From assembly GCF_006151805.1 (NCBI RefSeq), contig NZ_VDDA01000021.1, forward strand, positions 1 through 64,000: a stretch of 64,000 nt of DNA, read 5' to 3'. Positions 61,919 to 64,000 of the stretch are shown one piece after another; the stretch's first letter is position 1, and every line of letters begins with the position of its first letter. Under the pieces are notes generated by a model that searched no databases, had not been told where the DNA came from, and saw nothing but the letters and a program-made list of their open reading frames with translations. Both the position numbers and the translations under genes were made by a program. The DNA comes from Methylobacterium terricola. GTDB taxonomy: Bacteria; Pseudomonadota; Alphaproteobacteria; Rhizobiales; Beijerinckiaceae.

Positions 61919-62731
61919 ATGTCGTACACTGGCCTATTCCTGCCCCTCGGCGTGCTCGCCTCCGTCGCCGCCTGGAACCTCGCTCGACACAAAGGCCTCG
62001 ACCCCTACCGCTGGTCGGTCGTGTGCCTCCTGTTCTTCCCCGCTCTTCTCGCCCTGGCCCTCGCCAAGAAGCGCCAGCGCATGGGCGACACCCCCGCCTT
62101 CCGCGAGCAGTGGGCGACGCTCGCCGCCTACGACGCCGACATCAGGGCTGCGGTCGAGCAGCTCTCGACGCTTGGGCCAGCAGCGGTGGATCAGTTCCGG
62201 CTGTCGTACGCCGACGTGCAAACCAAGGAAGCGATCCCGCTTATCCTCGCCGACCTGGAGGCACGGTGGGCCGCCGGCGACCGCTTCGATGGGCTCTACG
62301 CCCGAACCGCGCAGCTAGACGAGCTTCGGCGACAAGGGCAGCTCACCGAGCGGGACTACGAGGATCAGAAGCGCCAGCTGGCGAAACGAAGCCGGTCCAA
62401 GGCGCTGTGGTCGGGTTGGTGGTGGAAGGCGCCCTTGCTCCTGGCAGTGCTGTGGCTGATATGGCCCCGCAACGGGGTAGTCGGCCTCCCGACCTGCGAA
62501 GCCGAGGCGTCTCGGGAGTTGGTCCGGCGGGCCATCGAGGACGCCGACGATCGTGGACAAGTGCACCGGCGGCTGCTCGCTCTCGACCAGATCCGCGAAT
62601 TGAGCTTCAACTCGGAGCAGCAAGATCGCACTTGCGTTGGTTCGGCGGTGCTGAACTCGGGAGAGCGACGGATCCTGTGGCGGATCTACGTGCGCGACAA
62701 TCGCATTCTCACAAGCGTGTCAGGGTTCTAG
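61919..62731 (+). CDS. Membrane protein with coiled coil, unknown function
   Basis: 270 residues. TM near residues 5-22 (GLFLPLGVLASVAAWNLA) and 33-50 (SVVCLLFFPALLALALAK), a cytoplasmic helical part with QLDELRRQGQLTERDYEDQK (SHOCT-like), then TM at about residues 162-182 (WWWKAPLLLAVLWLIWP) and a soluble C-terminal 90 residues with two Cys. Two hairpins follow the stop. Not assigned. Confidence 0.65.
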   Translation: MSYTGLFLPLGVLASVAAWNLARHKGLDPYRWSVVCLLFFPALLALALAKKRQRMGDTPAFREQWATLAAYDADIRAAVEQLSTLGPAAVDQFRLSYADVQTKEAIPLILADLEARWAAGDRFDGLYARTAQLDELRRQGQLTERDYEDQKRQLAKRSRSKALWSGWWWKAPLLLAVLWLIWPRNGVVGLPTCEAEASRELVRRAIEDADDRGQVHRRLLALDQIRELSFNSEQQDRTCVGSAVLNSGERRILWRIYVRDNRILTSVSGF

Positions 62732-62797
62732 CGTCGGCCGGTCTCGATGCGGCCGACGCCCTTGAGGTCCTGCCGGCCCCCTGCAATTGGGGGCCGG
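62731..62797 (+). terminator. Two tandem hairpins after the membrane-protein gene
   Basis: GCGTCGGCC...GGCCGACGC (62731-62759) is a 9-bp stem, followed by CCGGCCCCC...GGGGGCCGG (62773-62797), also 9 bp, with a 7-base loop. They lie right after the TAG. Likely terminators or mRNA end protection. Confidence 0.6.
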
Positions 62798-63401
62798 TAC
62801 CCAGCCTCACTTCGAGGTCGGCACCGTGAACACGATGCACTTCACCTTGGCATTGGACCAGCGTGGCGTTGTCACCGCCCATTCGTAGCCCCGGTCCGTG
62901 GGGTACTTCCCCGCATCCGTCTTTGCCAGCGCGCCTTGCTCGTCGACCTGAGCTCGCCTTGTCTTTGAGGCGGCCTACGAAGGCACGCTGCTGGTCCGTC
63001 TACGCAACGCATCCCGCGGCGCTTTGAGTCGCGTGATGTTCCCGCGACTTGGCGGGGGCGCCTTCGGCAACGCGGACGCCTGGATCGACGGAGCCATGCG
63101 GCGGGCGCTGCTACTGGCACGAGGGCACGACCTTGGACGTATTTATCGCCACCTATGGACCCCCAGCTTCGGGCCTTCGTTTCGTCAATCTTAGCTATCC
63201 GAGATAGTCTGCTGACTAACCCGTCCGCGCTGCCTCGTAAGATTTCATAACCAGTCTGTCCTAACCGGATCCAACACTGATTTCTTAAATCAATGATCGG
63301 TAAATATAATTTCAGTCGCAGTTTCCCCCGACCGTTGGTATGCCAACGCTTTCGAGGCCTGCATTCATCAGCTTGCAATGTGCTTCCGATGCGGAGTGCA
63401 T
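62798..63401. other. Region without an intact gene
   Basis: About 600 bp, with a frameshifted gene relic at 62964-63207. The part 63210-63340 is AT-rich and probably promotes the gene at 63402. Nothing else is supported. Confidence 0.45.
62964..63207 (+). pseudogene. Frameshifted relic ending in GGGAFGN...W motif
   Basis: Reads FEAAYEGTLLVRLRNASRGA, then VMFPRLGGGAFGNADAWIDG, AMRRALLLARGHD, and then, after a one-base shift, LDVFIATYGPPASGLRF and a stop at 63205-63207. LTLLGGGAFGN(D/E)xxWI..A is a motif I recall from the C-terminus of bacterial macro-domain-like proteins; the link is from memory. No start codon is found. It is decaying. Confidence 0.45.
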
Positions 63402-63998
63402 ATGGAGAGTCATGTGCATACAGACACTGATTTCCACATTGACACATTGATACATGCCTACAGCGACATGCTGATCATGAAGATGGGAGAAGGGTGCACC
63501 CCCTACATCCTCTCCCTCCTATACAAGCCCCTTCGGGGACCCCGGGAATGGGTACTGGGGGAGATGAAGCAGGGGATCACTGAGGCCTACAAGACCCTCT
63601 TGCTCCGGGTTGCCCGCAAGCCCCGCTCCCCCGCCCACCGCAATCGCCTCCCCGAATGGGTCCTCGTTCCGGACTGGCCCGTGCCGAAGGGGGCCAAGGC
63701 GAGCCTGCGCGAGGTCACGCTCAACAACGGGCTGCACTACCAGGGGCTCGCCCTCATCCCGCCCCGGAGCCGCCTCCGTGAAGGCCTCGACGCTCATTTC
63801 GACACCCACCAGGCCCTCTACACCCGCGGCGCTGTCGCTCGCATCCACGCCGAGCCCATCACCGAAACGCCCCGGCGCGCCGCGTTTTACCTATTCAAGT
63901 CCCTCCAGCGTCGCCGAGCCGACTTCGACAGTGTGATCATCCTGCCCCGGGTGATTTCCGAGCTCGAAGATAGCGTCGAAGTACGTGGCGTACACTAG
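63402..63998 (+). CDS. Conserved protein, possibly replication- or mobilisation-related
   Basis: 198 residues from the ATG at 63402 with GGAG six bases upstream (an ATG at 63378 is possible); stop at 63996-63998, at the window end. MESHVHTDTDFHIDTLIHAY opens the protein, followed by PREWVLGEMKQGITEAYKTL, LPEWVLVPDWPVPKGAKASL and LNNGLHYQGLALIPPRSRLR, then PRRAAFYLFKSLQRRRADFD. Helix-strand spacing and the aromatic-rich C-terminus are reminiscent of phage/plasmid replication initiators, but no HUH or catalytic motif is certain. Function unknown. Confidence 0.55.
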   Translation: MESHVHTDTDFHIDTLIHAYSDMLIMKMGEGCTPYILSLLYKPLRGPREWVLGEMKQGITEAYKTLLLRVARKPRSPAHRNRLPEWVLVPDWPVPKGAKASLREVTLNNGLHYQGLALIPPRSRLREGLDAHFDTHQALYTRGAVARIHAEPITETPRRAAFYLFKSLQRRRADFDSVIILPRVISELEDSVEVRGVH

Positions 63999-64000
63999 GC

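Noticed and set aside
61696..62829. Plus-strand 377-codon frame over the XRE regulator and membrane protein
   Set aside because: Arg/Pro/Ala-rich shadow of the 61919 gene in another frame; the latter has TM segments and a sensible start.
1..64000. CRISPR arrays, rRNA and tRNA genes
   Set aside because: No regularly spaced direct repeats, no rRNA-like stretch and no T-loop/acceptor pattern was recognised by eye; a covariance-model search would be decisive.

Overview
The window is GC-rich alphaproteobacterial DNA and looks like a Methylobacteriaceae (Methylobacterium-type) genome. This is inferred from gene content: several DUF6894 proteins, three MucR/Ros-type regulators, many Crp/Fnr and PAS/histidine-kinase genes, an Omp25/31-type porin, HWE-family kinase chemistry, DUF3768 and DUF1612 proteins. 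There is no rRNA, and I found no tRNA or CRISPR array. The density of IS remnants, duplicated blocks and integrases points to an accessory or plastic region (chromosomal island or megaplasmid; the sequence alone does not decide).

Layout. 0-5.3 kb: a minus-strand sugar-acid oxidation module (SMP-30 lactonase, thiamine-diphosphate enzyme, enolase-superfamily dehydratase, membrane protein, and the start of a gluconate-dehydrogenase-subunit-3-like gene cut by the window edge). 5.3-9.4 kb: mosaic of relics (frameshifted tyrosine integrase, broken Cys-rich micro-ORF) and block A of an inverted duplication (MNVVSFP-family gene, PAS gene with an internal deletion, HNH gene). 9.5-14.1 kb: a MHYT-PAS-GGDEF-EAL protein and a chemotaxis receptor. 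14.4-17.5 kb: phage-like small genes and a complete IS1182-type element with a 4-bp target duplication. 17.5-29.2 kb: signalling cluster with three Crp/Fnr regulators, two receiver-domain proteins, an HWE kinase, and a 1249-residue hybrid kinase translationally coupled to a ParD-like protein. 29.6-35.1 kb: a type I secretion operon whose first gene encodes a small Ser/Gly/Asn-rich non-RTX protein, the likely cargo. 35.6-37.8 kb: a Met-rich exported peptide, a b-type cytochrome and a Tat-exported molybdopterin oxidoreductase. 37.9-44.9 kb: porin, second chemotaxis receptor, then block B of the duplication (intact HNH, PAS and MNVVSFP genes). 45-51.8 kb: three MucR-like regulators lacking the zinc cysteines, a DUF1345/outer-membrane pair, a 192-bp MITE sharing the IS1182-type ends, and a Kup potassium transporter. 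52-64 kb: an integration/defence island with a DUF1612 protein, a tyrosine recombinase, a four-gene overlapping cluster (HTH, large N6-adenine methyltransferase, PD-(D/E)XK-like protein, C-terminally Abi-like/helical protein), then plasmid-type small genes preceded by a leader ORF that contains a terminator hairpin.

The best candidate for an undescribed system is the four-gene cluster at 54.7-59.7 kb: the first three junctions are stop/start overlaps, the components are methyltransferase plus putative nuclease plus an effector-like protein, and it lies next to an integrase. Secondary candidates are the T1SS with its low-complexity cargo, the Met-rich peptide/molybdoenzyme set, and the MITE/IS pair.
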